A stretch of 60,078 nt of DNA from an uncultured Lachnospiraceae bacterium. Its GTDB lineage: Bacteria; Bacillota; Clostridia; Eubacteriales; Anaerofustaceae. The translations under genes and the position numbers were made by a program. The first letter of the stretch is position 1; each line of letters starts with the position of its first letter. The DNA lies in NCBI GenBank assembly GCA_944381375.1, contig CALWKX010000017.1:1-60078 (forward strand), read 5' to 3'. The notes beneath the pieces were generated by a model. That model was not told the DNA's origin. It worked only from the letters and a program-made list of their open reading frames with translations, and did not search any database. Below are positions 10,186-19,488 of this stretch, in pieces.

Positions 10186-10419
10186 CTATAACTCTATTAA
10201 TATGGCGTCCACGCCTATTTTTTTTATATTTGCCCACGGTATTTCTACATAGTCCGCTTCTTGGGAAAACAAAACCGCAAATTTGCTTCTGGGCATAAGC
10301 AAAGCTTCTATCCTGCCTGTTTTTTCGTCTATTTTCAAATCACAGTTTCTGAGCAGCCCGAGTTTTTCGCCCGTTTTAATGTCAATGATTGCTTTGTTCT
10401 TCATTGTGAAAAACATCAT
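10186..10419 (-). CDS. ylmC: YlmC/YmxH-family PRC-barrel protein
   Basis: The 77-residue protein has the PRC-barrel beta pattern with KTGEKLG near 15-21, GRIEALLMP near 35-43 and a C-terminal IPWANIKKIGVDAILIEL. The family is common in spore formers (YlmC, YmxH); its function is unclear. CGGAGG lies 9 nt before the ATG at 10419; an internal methionine at residue 6 is an alternative start. It sits between dut and lysC, as ymxH often sits near pnp and the dipicolinate/lysine genes. Confidence 0.85.
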   Translation of the reverse strand: MMFFTMKNKAIIDIKTGEKLGLLRNCDLKIDEKTGRIEALLMPRSKFAVLFSQEADYVEIPWANIKKIGVDAILIEL

Positions 10420-10472
10420 TTTGTCATACCTCCGATATTTATATATATTCGGAAATATGCTTTCTTATACTG

Positions 10473-10913
10473 TTATTTGCCCGTATGACCGAATCCGCCC
10501 TCTCCTCGCAGCGTAGGTTTTATTTCATCAACTTTGGAAAATTCAGCGCGCACGTATTCGCTTATAACCATCTGAGCGATTCTTTCGCCTGGTTTTATAA
10601 CATAATCCTCGCTTGTTAAATTATACAATATTACTTTTATTTCACCTGTATAGTCGGAATCGATTGTTCCTATCCCATTTGCAACCACGATGCCGTGTTT
10701 GAGCGTCATTCCGCTTCTTGATCTAATCTGCGCTTCATAACCCTCCGGCAGCTGAATGTGTAGCCCTGTGGGGATAAGCGCCATGTTATGAGCTTTAATA
10801 GTTATACATTCCGGTATGTTTGCTTTTAAATCACAGCCTGCACTTCCTTCGGTAGCATAACATGGCTCATCGTATTCAGAAGTGATAACAGCTTTTATAT
10901 TAATCGTTTTCAT
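10473..10913 (-). CDS. dut: dUTP diphosphatase
   Basis: The 146-residue protein carries the trimeric dUTPase motifs: AGCDLKAN (motif 1, about 25-32), RSRSGM (motif 2, about 64-69), [11 protein letters not shown] (motif 3, about 82-92), GERIAQM (motif 4) and the C-terminal P-loop-like motif 5 [11 protein letters not shown] at the very end. It hydrolyses dUTP to dUMP, keeping uracil out of DNA and supplying thymidylate synthesis. Its start overlaps the pnp stop by 14 bp, so translation is coupled. Confidence 0.95.
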   Translation of the reverse strand: MKTINIKAVITSEYDEPCYATEGSAGCDLKANIPECITIKAHNMALIPTGLHIQLPEGYEAQIRSRSGMTLKHGIVVANGIGTIDSDYTGEIKVILYNLTSEDYVIKPGERIAQMVISEYVRAEFSKVDEIKPTLRGEGGFGHTGK

Positions 10914-13038
10914 CTTTGTTAGATTTTTGATCCTTCTTGCGTTTATCCGGTTTTACATCGCTTCTGGGCAGCATGGCTTTGCGTGAAAGGTCGATGCGGC
11001 CCATTTTATCTATTTCTATTACTTTCGCTTCTACCGTATCTCCTACGCTAAGAACATCCTCTACTTTTTCCACGCGGTCATACGCAAGCTTTGATATGTG
11101 GATTAAACCTTCTTTGCCGTTGGGAAGTTCCATAAATGCTCCAAAATTCATGATGCGTGTTATTTTACCTGTGTATACATCTCCGACTTCCACATCTTTT
11201 ATAATGCTTTCTATTATGCTTTTAGCCTTTTCAGCGCTTGCAACATCGGGGGAGGCTATATAAACCAGCCCGTCGTCATTGATATCAATCTTTACGCCCG
11301 TATCGTCAATGATCTTATTTATAACTTTTCCGCCGCTTCCGATAACTTCTCTTATTTTGTCAACAGGGATCATCATCGAAATAATCCGCGGAGCGTATTC
11401 CGAAAGCTCTTGTCTGGGTTCGGAGATTATTTCAAGCATTTTGCCGAGTATAAACATTCTGCCTTCTTTAGCCTGGTTCAATGCTTTTGTCAGTATTTCT
11501 TCGTTTATACCGTGTATCTTTATATCCATTTGTATGGCTGTAATGCCTTTTGCTGTTCCGGCAACTTTGAAATCCATATCTCCGTAAAAATCTTCCATGC
11601 CTTGTATGTCCGAAAGCACTGTTACAGAGCTTTCTTCTTTTATAAGCCCCATAGCTATTCCGGCTACAGGAGCTTTGATCGGAACGCCTGCATCCATAAG
11701 AGCCAAGGTGCTTGCACATACACTGGCCTGAGACGTTGAGCCGTTCGAGCTTAAAACTTCGGAGACTATTCTTATAGAATAAGGGAATTCATCGTTTGGC
11801 GGAATAACGGGTTCCAGAGCTCTTTCAGCAAGAGCGCCGTGACCGATTTCACGTCTTCCCGGTCCTCTTATGGGTCCTGTTTCTCCTACGGAGAAGGGAA
11901 GGAAGTTATAGTGATGCATGTAGCGCTTTGACTCTTCTTCCGTAAGTCCGTCAAGAATCTGTTCTTCGCGCAGCGCTCCTAAGGTGAGCGCGCTCAATAC
12001 CTGAGTCTGCCCTCTGGTAAACAGACCCGAACCATGTACTCTTCTGAGCTTGCCCACTTCGCATGTTATTTTTCTGATTTCATCCGGTTTTCTTCCGTCA
12101 GGTCTTACGCCTTCATTTGTAATCATATCTCTTACTATGGACTTGAGCGCTTTTGTGGAAAGTTCTATGATATCAAGCTCTTTTTCGGGGAATTGCTGTA
12201 TATACTTGTCCATAATAACAGCTCTTGCTTCATCTATTTTTTCGTCCCGCAGAGTTTTGTCTGTTTCCTTTATGGCTTCCGAAAGAAGATTCAGCGCTTC
12301 ATCGTACATAGCTTGTTTTATTTCTTCACTCGGTCGATAGTAGGGAATTTCTTTTTTTGCTTTTCCGATAGCTGCTATTATCTCTTTTTGAAATTTTACT
12401 ATTTTCTTTATTTCTTCATGGGCCTGCAAAATGGCCTTTATCATTACATCTTCTTCTACCTCGTTTGCGCCTGCTTCAACCATCAAAATAGCTTCGTCAG
12501 TTCCTGCAACCGTTAGGTTGAGTTCGCTTGCGAGTCTTTGTTCCGAAGTAGGGTTTAAGATTATTTCTCCGTTTACGAGTCCTACATTGACGGCTCCTAC
12601 AGGTCCGTCGAAAGGTATGTCTGATATGCAAAGAGCAGCGGAAGCTCCTATAAGGGCAGTTATTTCGGGAAGGTTGTCGTATTCTACACTCATAACAGTA
12701 GCGACTACCTGCACCTCGTTTCTAAACCCCTTATCGAACAGCGGACGCAAAGGCCTGTCTATCAGCCTTGCGCACAATGTTGCTTTTTCGCTGGCTTTTC
12801 CTTCTCTTTTTAAAAACCCTCCCGGAATTTTGCCTACAGCATAAAGCTTTTCTTCATAGTTTACGCTTAGAGGGAAAAAATCTGCATTTTCTCTCGGTTC
12901 TTTCGCCATGCAGGCAGTTACCATTACGGAAGTATCACCGTATGAAATAAAAACGGCTCCGTTGGCAAGTTGCGCAAGCTCTCCTGTTTCGACGGTTAAA
13001 GGTCTGCCTTGAAAATCCGTCTTGAATACCTGTTTCAT
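10900..13038 (-). CDS. pnp: polyribonucleotide nucleotidyltransferase (PNPase)
   Basis: The 712-residue protein has two RNase PH domains (about 10-225 and 320-535), a KH domain with [12 protein letters not shown] near 560-571, and a C-terminal S1 domain (about 620-690) ending in a lysine/aspartate-rich tail. It degrades RNA 3' to 5' with phosphate. The open frame extends to 13077, but the methionine at 13038 (MKQVFKTDF) has AGGAGG 3-8 nt upstream and matches the family start. A small hairpin (CCACTT with AGGTGG around 13075-13092) lies in the leader and could be a processing site; that is speculative. Confidence 0.96.
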   Translation of the reverse strand: MKQVFKTDFQGRPLTVETGELAQLANGAVFISYGDTSVMVTACMAKEPRENADFFPLSVNYEEKLYAVGKIPGGFLKREGKASEKATLCARLIDRPLRPLFDKGFRNEVQVVATVMSVEYDNLPEITALIGASAALCISDIPFDGPVGAVNVGLVNGEIILNPTSEQRLASELNLTVAGTDEAILMVEAGANEVEEDVMIKAILQAHEEIKKIVKFQKEIIAAIGKAKKEIPYYRPSEEIKQAMYDEALNLLSEAIKETDKTLRDEKIDEARAVIMDKYIQQFPEKELDIIELSTKALKSIVRDMITNEGVRPDGRKPDEIRKITCEVGKLRRVHGSGLFTRGQTQVLSALTLGALREEQILDGLTEEESKRYMHHYNFLPFSVGETGPIRGPGRREIGHGALAERALEPVIPPNDEFPYSIRIVSEVLSSNGSTSQASVCASTLALMDAGVPIKAPVAGIAMGLIKEESSVTVLSDIQGMEDFYGDMDFKVAGTAKGITAIQMDIKIHGINEEILTKALNQAKEGRMFILGKMLEIISEPRQELSEYAPRIISMMIPVDKIREVIGSGGKVINKIIDDTGVKIDINDDGLVYIASPDVASAEKAKSIIESIIKDVEVGDVYTGKITRIMNFGAFMELPNGKEGLIHISKLAYDRVEKVEDVLSVGDTVEAKVIEIDKMGRIDLSRKAMLPRSDVKPDKRKKDQKSNKDEND

Positions 13039-13234
13039 TTGTCCTCCTATTTTACAACTTCTCAAATAGGCTTCCACCTCTTGTAAGTGGGCATTGTCCT
13101 GATGAATAAAGTTATATTAACGCTATTTTAGCACAATTATTAAGAGCAATGATATAAATATATTAATTTTTGTGAATATTTAGCAAACGCTTTACAGCGT
13201 ATTTATATGAATATCAAAATCATATGTACAATAA

Positions 13235-13265
13235 AAAAGCAGCAAGCTTTAGGCTTGCTGCTTTT
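13235..13265 (-). terminator. terminator after rpsO
   Basis: AAAAGCAGCAAGC at 13235-13247 pairs with GCTTGCTGCTTTT at 13253-13265 around a 5-nt loop, 5 nt past the rpsO stop, with a T run on the minus strand. It separates rpsO from pnp, which must then use its own promoter or partial read-through. Confidence 0.9.
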
Positions 13266-13269
13266 AAGT

Positions 13270-13530
13270 TTATTTTCTTAAGTTAAGCTGTGCTATTATG
13301 TTTCTGTAACGATCAATATCGTTCTTCATAAGATAATCCAAAAGCCTTCTTCTTTTACCAACCATTTTCAAAAGGCCTCTTCTTGAATGATGATCGCCTT
13401 TGTTGATTTTTAAATGCTCGTTAAGATTATTGATTCTGTCGGTCAAAAGGGCGATTTGCACTTCCGGAGAACCTGTGTCGCCTTCGTGCTTTTGATACTT
13501 GGCAATAATTTCTGATTTTGGTGCTTTCAT
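13270..13530 (-). CDS. rpsO: 30S ribosomal protein S15
   Basis: The 86-residue product has the S15 hallmarks [19 protein letters not shown] and [10 protein letters not shown]15 binds helix 22 of 16S rRNA early in 30S assembly. The frame is open to 13599, but those codons are the untranslated leader; the methionine at 13530 (MKAPKSEI) follows GGAGG by 7 nt. Adjacent rpsO-pnp is the common bacterial order. Confidence 0.97.
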   Translation of the reverse strand: MKAPKSEIIAKYQKHEGDTGSPEVQIALLTDRINNLNEHLKINKGDHHSRRGLLKMVGKRRRLLDYLMKNDIDRYRNIIAQLNLRK

Positions 13531-13550
13531 TTTATTCCTCCGTTTTGTAA

Positions 13551-13600
13551 TAAGCCTGTGTCTTAGTCTGCCGTCGGAATTCTCGGCACACTGAGGCAAG
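13551..13600 (-). promoter_or_regulatory. probable S15 autoregulatory leader (rpsO)
   Basis: Read on the minus strand, the leader holds GCCT...AGGC, GTGT...ACAC and GCCG...CGGC segments that nest into a bent helix with an internal loop, 20 nt before the rpsO SD. S15 represses its own mRNA through structured leaders in several Firmicutes. The pairing is visible; S15 binding is inferred. Confidence 0.5.
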
Positions 13601-13707
13601 GTATATGCATTAAAAATGTAGCGTTAACATTATATACTAATATCTCAGCCTTTGCAAATTATTTTTTTGTTATTAAAGACAATCTTATGGAAAATATGAT
13701 ATCGTTA

Positions 13708-14385
13708 TTACACGTTTATTTTTTCTATAAATTGTCCGTTGTATTTTAGAACAAAATTGAATTTATTAATATCTGTGCACAAATAAAAATCTTCCGTCGG
13801 ACAGCTTTCCTGTTGTGACTCATCGAAAAATCTGGCTCCGTCTGTTTGCTTGAGATTTTCTATGCCGGTCAAGACGTCTGATTCTTCGCCGTTCAAAAGC
13901 GCCCGAATATATTCTGCGCACAAAATATCTTCCTTAGTGTTGTATATTCCTTCCCAGCCCATACTTACAAGGCTGACGATTTTTGCATTGCATTTGATAA
14001 TGTAATCAGCTATCGCTTTAGCATTTACAAGACTTCCTGTGATGACGTTGTCTGCATTAACGGCGCCTGCAAGACCTTGAGTGCCTGAACTGGTCGTATG
14101 TATTATAGTTTTGTTTTTAAAATCAACATTTTTTATTTGAGAGGGAGAATTTCCGTAATCAAAGCCCTCAAGCTTTATACCGTGTCTTTCCCCTATGAGT
14201 ATATATTCAGGGTTGGCTTTTTTCAGTTCATAAGCTTCGTCTTTATCCGCCACAGGTATAATTTTTTTCGCTCCCGCAGCCATAATGTAACACTCCAGAG
14301 AAAAGGCTCTGAAAACGTCAATTATTACTGTCAGACCTTTTGCCAGCGATGCTCCTTTTTTAAGATATAACATATTTATTTCCAT
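13708..14385 (-). CDS. comB: 2-phosphosulfolactate phosphatase-family protein (ComB-like)
   Basis: The 225-residue protein matches the ComB family by the early IIDVFRAFS motif, the central TTSSGTQGL near 92-100 and the later SMGWEG. ComB removes phosphate from 2-phospho-3-sulfolactate in coenzyme M synthesis, but many non-methanogen clostridia carry the family without the pathway, so the substrate here is unknown. The chosen methionine (14385) has GGAGG 6 nt upstream; the frame extends 15 codons further. It is a single gene between rpsO and the next terminator. Confidence 0.75.
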   Translation of the reverse strand: MEINMLYLKKGASLAKGLTVIIDVFRAFSLECYIMAAGAKKIIPVADKDEAYELKKANPEYILIGERHGIKLEGFDYGNSPSQIKNVDFKNKTIIHTTSSGTQGLAGAVNADNVITGSLVNAKAIADYIIKCNAKIVSLVSMGWEGIYNTKEDILCAEYIRALLNGEESDVLTGIENLKQTDGARFFDESQQESCPTEDFYLCTDINKFNFVLKYNGQFIEKINV

Positions 14386-14447
14386 AAAAGCCTCCATGCA
14401 TATTATAAATAAAAAGTATATTTCTTGCAACGAAGCATTTATAAATT

Positions 14448-14475
14448 AAAAAGCATGGCTTCTGCCATGCTTTTT
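14448..14475 (-). terminator. terminator after the 14477-14920 gene
   Basis: AAAAAGCATGGC (14448-14459) pairs with GCCATGCTTTTT (14464-14475) around a 4-nt loop, immediately after the stop codon. Confidence 0.88.
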
Positions 14476-14476
14476 T

Positions 14477-14920
14477 TTATTGATTGATATTGTCATCAGA
14501 ATGATCGGGTGTTTGTTGCGGGTCTTTGTCGAAAGTGTCGGTATTATCTGATACTTCTGGTTTTTCGTTTTCATCTTTTGGCGATGCTTCTTCAGGCGTA
14601 GCGCTAAGAGAAACGTTATCAACTTCAGGCTTTGTTTCTGAGGATACATTCTTTAGCGGCAGTCTTGTACTGACAGTGTTCGCTAAGAATAATACTGCGG
14701 CAAGCAATCCAATGGAAGATATCCTATCGGCAAAAGTTGGAAACAGAGTTTTTATAATCGGATAATAGGACATTACGAATTCCTGCGAATAACCCTGAGC
14801 CGTGTAGTTGTTGATCATTTTTATATATGAAGTTATGTCATATACCATAAGCCCCAGCATGATAATTATTGCTGCTACAGCAAAATAGAAATATGCGCTT
14901 TTTTTATTATTGATATACAT
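14477..14920 (-). CDS. small membrane protein, acidic tail, unknown function
   Basis: The 147-residue product has two predicted membrane helices (about 9-28 and 66-83) and a disordered C-terminal half rich in Asp, Glu, Ser and Thr (from about residue 90). I do not recognise a family. It stands alone with its own terminator, upstream of comB and downstream of an SGNH hydrolase gene. SD AAAAGGGG precedes the ATG. The tail probably sits in the cytoplasm if both helices form a hairpin. Confidence 0.7.
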   Translation of the reverse strand: MYINNKKSAYFYFAVAAIIIMLGLMVYDITSYIKMINNYTAQGYSQEFVMSYYPIIKTLFPTFADRISSIGLLAAVLFLANTVSTRLPLKNVSSETKPEVDNVSLSATPEEASPKDENEKPEVSDNTDTFDKDPQQTPDHSDDNINQ

Positions 14921-15017
14921 ATTGACCCCTTTTCTTCAAGTTGTAATTAATATCAATATTCTAACTCTTATCCTTATTGGCTACAATGAAGCGCAAAATA
15001 ATTAACCGAAACTTAAT

Positions 15018-15743
15018 TTAATAAGCCAGCAAACTTCCTTTATCGTTTGTTTTTACGTATGAATCCATTTTATCAACGTATTTTTGAATAGTTTCGGATA
15101 TTAGAGCATGCCCTTGTTCATTTGGATGAATTCCGTCTATTCCAAGATATTTGCGGTAATTCCTTTTTTCTAAAAATGGCGTTCTTATATCTATAAGAGG
15201 TATATTATAGTGATTTGCCGCATAGCATATTCGGCTGTTGTATGATTCATGCCAGCGGTATATATATTCAACGCTTCCTCCAAGCCACTTAAGAATATTT
15301 GATTTATTCAATCCTTTGCTGAACCATTCAAAATATCTTTTTTCATCTATGGGAGGCAGATTTATTATTGCTGTTTTTATATTTTTGCCCTTCAGCATTT
15401 CTATAAGGGAGGAGTAACAGCGGCAAAAAACATCTACAGGCGTTTTTGGCTCATGATGGGCCAGCGGGTCGTTTGATATTTGTCTCCAGTCATAATCAGA
15501 ATCATTGCCGCCAAATTCGAGCACCGTGATAATCGAGTCCTCCGCTTCAGCCATATGCTGTTCTAAAATATCCGCGCCTTTTGTTATTGTGCAGCCGAAT
15601 TTAGAAAAATTTTCTATTTCTATATTGTTTCTGCTTGAGATAAGATTTGCAAAGCTGTTTTTTACATATACATATCTGTTTTTCACTGCATCGAAAATCA
15701 CACCCTTAGAAATAGAATCCCCGAATAAACATATTTTCTTCAT
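15018..15743 (-). CDS. SGNH/GDSL-family hydrolase
   Basis: The 241-residue protein has the GDSL block FGDSISKG near residues 7-14 (nucleophile Ser), the GGND block near 77-80, and the catalytic DGIHPNEQGH near 208-217. These are the four SGNH consensus blocks, so it is a serine esterase or lipase-like acyl hydrolase. No signal peptide is present, implying an intracellular enzyme. The substrate cannot be read from sequence. It appears to be monocistronic. Confidence 0.9.
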   Translation of the reverse strand: MKKICLFGDSISKGVIFDAVKNRYVYVKNSFANLISSRNNIEIENFSKFGCTITKGADILEQHMAEAEDSIITVLEFGGNDSDYDWRQISNDPLAHHEPKTPVDVFCRCYSSLIEMLKGKNIKTAIINLPPIDEKRYFEWFSKGLNKSNILKWLGGSVEYIYRWHESYNSRICYAANHYNIPLIDIRTPFLEKRNYRKYLGIDGIHPNEQGHALISETIQKYVDKMDSYVKTNDKGSLLAY

Positions 15744-15834
15744 ACGCGCACCTCATTTTAAAGATGTTGATATATCATATTGATTATTATATTCAGAACG
15801 TTGTATAAGTCAATATAAACTCTATAAAATCTTA

Positions 15835-15862
15835 TTGAATTATTATTAAAATCAGTTATAAT
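15835..15862 (+). promoter_or_regulatory. sigma-A type promoter for the DUF1836 gene
   Basis: TTGAAT at 15835-15840 and TATAAT at 15857-15862 are separated by 16 nt, and AAGGAGG plus the ATG at 15892 follow at normal distance. Confidence 0.7.
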
Positions 15863-15891
15863 TATTTATAAGAATTAAAGGAGGATCAACA

Positions 15892-16416
15892 ATGCTTGAA
15901 AAGCTGTGTTCCGAGCTTTCAAATCTCAATCCGCAGGATTATGATTCCCTTCCAGATATAGAATTATATATGGATCAGGTGCTTGAATATATATCAAAAA
16001 CGCCGATTTCATTCAGTTCGGAAGATAAGATCACTTCAGCCATGGTCAATAATTATATAAAAGCCGGGCTTGTTTCGAGAGCTAACGGGAAAAAATATGA
16101 CAAAAGACATTTTGTCAATCTTTTGATAATTGCTCGCCTGAAGCAGGTTTTGAGCGTTAAATATATGAATACGCTGTTTGAAAGCATATTCAGCGAAAAC
16201 GGAGAGAAGGAGTATTATGAAAAATTCCGCGCCATGCTCAATACTTGCTGTGAAGATGCTGTAAAAAAGCTTTCAAACACAGACGTCGAACTCTCCGCTC
16301 TCGCGCTCAAATTTGCCGTTGAAAGTTACGTAAACAAGGTTGTCAGCGAATATATTTTGGATATGATATTTATCGAAAAAGATTCTGAAGAAACGTCAAA
16401 ATCTAAAGAAAAGTAA
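15892..16416 (+). CDS. DUF1836-family protein, MerR-like DNA-binding fold
   Basis: The 174-residue protein has the DUF1836 core at about 42-145: a TSAMVNNYIKAGLV segment followed by KKYDKRHFVNLLIIARLKQVLS. This resembles a winged helix of the MerR type and suggests a DNA-binding regulator. Targets are unknown. AAGGAGG precedes the ATG and a good promoter lies at 15835-15862. It converges on tmcAL with only 3 nt between stop codons and no hairpin between them, so the 3' ends of the two mRNAs probably overlap. Confidence 0.78.
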   Translation: MLEKLCSELSNLNPQDYDSLPDIELYMDQVLEYISKTPISFSSEDKITSAMVNNYIKAGLVSRANGKKYDKRHFVNLLIIARLKQVLSVKYMNTLFESIFSENGEKEYYEKFRAMLNTCCEDAVKKLSNTDVELSALALKFAVESYVNKVVSEYILDMIFIEKDSEETSKSKEK

Positions 16417-16419
16417 ATC

Positions 16420-17565
16420 TTACTCCAATACGAATGGCTTAATATGCATATCGTCATACGGTTTTAATGAATTGACGCTAAAAAGCTCGTCAGCTTTGTA
16501 ATCAAATTTCGCCGTGTATTTGTCATTGTCTGTAAAATCAGAAAAGCTTTTGGAAGGATTCGTAACCACTTTTATATCTTTTATATTATTTAAAAGCTCG
16601 CGTCCTTTTTGATTGAAACCAAGCGCGCGAACATATCCCGGCGTATAGCTTTTATAAAATAAAAAATCTTTTTTTGTAAAACCCATAAGAGTGTTTATAA
16701 GTATTCTTCTTATTCTGCTTTTTGTATATCTTTTTGTGCATATTGCTTGTATAAAATCATCGCAGCCGAAGCTTAGTTTATAAAAGTTCTTTTTCATGCG
16801 TGCGCCGAGTCCGTTTTCCATTTCCGCAGTTTCATCAAGCTTTTTATCGCTTATAAGAAGCAGACATGATTTCAGAATTTGCGCATATTCCTCAAAATTA
16901 TGGAATGCGGCGCGACTTTGCGCACATGGAATAAATTCGGAAGGATTACCTCCATTGTATATGATATTTCTGATATGGCTTGCCGCGGCGTAATTATCTC
17001 CTGTTGCTCTTTTCAGCAAAAGAGGCTTAACATTGCTTTTAATCAGCATAAGACTTTTTATATATTCCAGCGCAAGGATGTTGTTTGGGAGCTTTAAAAA
17101 TGAACAGTCAATTTGGCTGCATTTTTCCAAAGCGGATAGTCTTGAAGCCGCAAAACTGTTGCCTTCGCTAAGGCTTTGCTCGATCGTCTGCTTGAATAAA
17201 AAAGGTTCCTCAATTAAAATATTTGCTGCGTTATGAAAAAGCTCAAAGTCGTCATTTTCGCATCCGAAGCATAGTATTTCAGGATTTATTTTATCAATTA
17301 TGCTTACCGCGCCTTTTGCAAATAATTCCGCAGTCTGAGCGCTGTATACATAGGGCAACTGCAAAATCAGATCCGCTCCGTTACGGATTGCAGTTTCTGC
17401 ACGCAGCATTTTGTCATAAATCGCAGGTCCGCCGCGCTGGACGAACGATCCGCTCATCAGTACAACAATATGAGTGACCTTTTCAATATTTTTCAGATAT
17501 TCTATTTGATATACATGTCCGTTGTGCAGCGGATTGTATTCTGCTATTATTGCGGCTGTTTTCAT
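16420..17565 (-). CDS. tmcAL: tRNA(Met) cytidine acetate ligase (nucleotidyltransferase)
   Basis: The 381-residue protein begins MKTAAIIAEYNPLHNGH, the nucleotidyltransferase HxGH motif of TmcAL (formerly YlbM). The enzyme uses ATP and acetate to acetylate the wobble cytidine of elongator tRNA-Met. The frame is open to 17640, but the methionine at 17565 carries the motif at the right place and follows AGGAAAA. It overlaps the ogg stop (ATGA), indicating coupling. Length fits the family (about 400). Confidence 0.92.
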   Translation of the reverse strand: MKTAAIIAEYNPLHNGHVYQIEYLKNIEKVTHIVVLMSGSFVQRGGPAIYDKMLRAETAIRNGADLILQLPYVYSAQTAELFAKGAVSIIDKINPEILCFGCENDDFELFHNAANILIEEPFLFKQTIEQSLSEGNSFAASRLSALEKCSQIDCSFLKLPNNILALEYIKSLMLIKSNVKPLLLKRATGDNYAAASHIRNIIYNGGNPSEFIPCAQSRAAFHNFEEYAQILKSCLLLISDKKLDETAEMENGLGARMKKNFYKLSFGCDDFIQAICTKRYTKSRIRRILINTLMGFTKKDFLFYKSYTPGYVRALGFNQKGRELLNNIKDIKVVTNPSKSFSDFTDNDKYTAKFDYKADELFSVNSLKPYDDMHIKPFVLE

Positions 17566-18428
17566 TTTTCCTGCCTTGAGTAATTGTCTCTTTCGTAATA
17601 AAAGAGATATTGTTGCGCTATTCCGGCATATTTTCCCCATTTGCCTGTGGCAAGCTCATAGCCGTTTTTTTCATTGACGGTTTTTAAATTGTAGCGTTCT
17701 TTAAAGATTCTTTTTATCCATACGTCATGGGGACAAACTTCGTACCTTGAAAGGCTGAACAGCAATATGCAGTCAGCCACTTTACCGCCGACTCCTTTTA
17801 TAGACATGAGAACATTCCTGGCCTTTTGCGTATCATAAGATTTTAATTCGTCAAGATCAATTGTCCCGCATGCAATTTTATTTACGGCGTCAATTATGTA
17901 TTCATCTCTGTATCCCAATCCTATATCCTTGAGCTGTTGGTTTGTAACATGTTCAAGCTGAGATAAAGTAGGGAATAGATAATCATTATCATTAAGACAT
18001 GTCCCAAAGCTGCGGCACATGTTCTCAATTATCTTTTTAATGCGGGGGATATTGTTATTTTGCGATATGATAAATGATATAATCGTTTCCCAAAGATCTT
18101 GTCTGAGAATTCGTATGCCTGATGCGTATTTGATTGCATTTATTATAATATCGTCTGTAGCGATAGCGCTTTTTATTGGATTATAATCCATATTAAGGCA
18201 CAAATAATTTAACCAGGTTTCGTTGAATTCGTCCATGCTCATCTCGCTTATAAACAAGCCGTTGTTTCTTTTTTCAAGCGTTATTCTTCTGTTGTGAGCA
18301 ATGCCCGAATATGAACCGTTTTCGGTTTTGGCAAACCGAAAGCATTGTCCGCAGTCAAACGTTTGCTCAATATCGAAATTGTCCGCTTCGCTTATATATA
18401 TGCCATTATCTTTATAAACAAAATTCAT
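17562..18428 (-). CDS. ogg: 8-oxoguanine DNA glycosylase/lyase (HhH-GPD)
   Basis: The 288-residue protein has an OGG N-terminal domain (FDCGQCFRFAKTENG near 24-38) and an HhH-GPD domain with the hairpin-helix motif IKGVGGKVADC near 214-224; the lysine is the expected Schiff-base residue. CPHDVWIKR near 236-244 carries the conserved aspartate. It excises 8-oxoguanine opposite cytosine and nicks the strand. It matches the clostridial Ogg1 group rather than MutM. It forms a run with the methyltransferase (3 nt upstream) and tmcAL. Confidence 0.9.
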   Translation of the reverse strand: MNFVYKDNGIYISEADNFDIEQTFDCGQCFRFAKTENGSYSGIAHNRRITLEKRNNGLFISEMSMDEFNETWLNYLCLNMDYNPIKSAIATDDIIINAIKYASGIRILRQDLWETIISFIISQNNNIPRIKKIIENMCRSFGTCLNDNDYLFPTLSQLEHVTNQQLKDIGLGYRDEYIIDAVNKIACGTIDLDELKSYDTQKARNVLMSIKGVGGKVADCILLFSLSRYEVCPHDVWIKRIFKERYNLKTVNEKNGYELATGKWGKYAGIAQQYLFYYERDNYSRQEK

Positions 18429-18431
18429 TTA

Positions 18432-19172
18432 TTACCTGCCGTAAATTTCATTTATTTCTTTTGTGTATTGTCCGTTTTCGTCATAAAGTATTATCGGTTT
18501 AGCTATTATAACGTTTTCTTTTGAAGCTTTATGCGCCTCAATTAAAACTAAAAATGCATTATCGTTTTTTGCGCTGTGTACGAATTGAATTTTTTTGGGT
18601 TCTAATCCCAAAGTTTTCATTTTGCTAATTATTTCTACAGTTCGTGCAGCTCTGTGGACTATATAAAATCTGCCGTTGTCTTTGAGCAGTTTGTTTGCCG
18701 AGATTAAAACGTCATTCAATGTTGCGTTTACTTCATGCCTAGCCTGTGCAAGGCTGATATTTGGAGAGCAGGCTCCGCTTCCTATAGGAATGTACGGAGG
18801 GTTGGTTACTACCGCGTCAAAAAGCTTATTATAATTATCCGCCTCTTTTCTGAAATCGGCGTTTATGATATTTATATTTTTTTCAAGATTATTGCGTAAT
18901 ACATTAAGGCGCGCAAGCTCGCAGGAGCGCTCGTCTATTTCTATGCCTGTTATATTTACCGTATTGTTGCGTGCAAAAAGGAGAATCGGTATGATGCCGT
19001 TGCCTGTGCCAAGATCGACTATATTTGAATTATTTCTCATTGTTAAAGATGCGAAATAAGAAAGAAGAACGCTGTCCACGCCAAAACAGAATCCTTTTGA
19101 ATCCTGACACAGAGTATAGCCTTTAGTCTGCAAATCATCTATTCTGTACCTTCTGTCATTAATATCAATCAC
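18432..19172 (-). CDS. tRNA1(Val) adenine-N6 methyltransferase-like protein
   Basis: The 246-residue protein has the SAM-binding VDLGTGNGIIPILL near 47-60 and the catalytic NPPY near 122-125 that marks N6-adenine or similar base methylation. The arrangement matches the YabB/TrmN6 group, which methylates A37 of tRNA1-Val; the exact substrate is inferred. The start is GTG at 19172 with AAGGAGG 6 nt upstream. It heads the run with ogg and tmcAL. Confidence 0.85.
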   Translation of the reverse strand: MIDINDRRYRIDDLQTKGYTLCQDSKGFCFGVDSVLLSYFASLTMRNNSNIVDLGTGNGIIPILLFARNNTVNITGIEIDERSCELARLNVLRNNLEKNINIINADFRKEADNYNKLFDAVVTNPPYIPIGSGACSPNISLAQARHEVNATLNDVLISANKLLKDNGRFYIVHRAARTVEIISKMKTLGLEPKKIQFVHSAKNDNAFLVLIEAHKASKENVIIAKPIILYDENGQYTKEINEIYGR

Positions 19173-19191
19173 AATATCCTCCTTTGGATCG

Positions 19192-19230
19192 AAAAAAAAT
19201 ATTGCTCTCCCTACGGAAGAGCAATATTTT

Positions 19231-19231
<1 letters not shown>
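19192..19231 (-). terminator. terminator after the ferredoxin gene
   Basis: AAAAATATTGCTCT (19195-19208) pairs with AGAGCAATATTTTT (19218-19231), 9-nt loop, with a further T run on the minus strand. The stem starts at the ferredoxin stop codon. Confidence 0.88.
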
Positions 19232-19485
<254 letters not shown>

Positions 19486-19488
19486 TTA

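Noticed and set aside
11279-12844. Several long plus-strand frames within pnp
   Set aside because: All are opposite a full-length PNPase with every domain intact.
13531-13599. Extended N-terminus of S15
   Set aside because: It matches the folded leader RNA, not protein; family start is MKAPKSEI at 13530.
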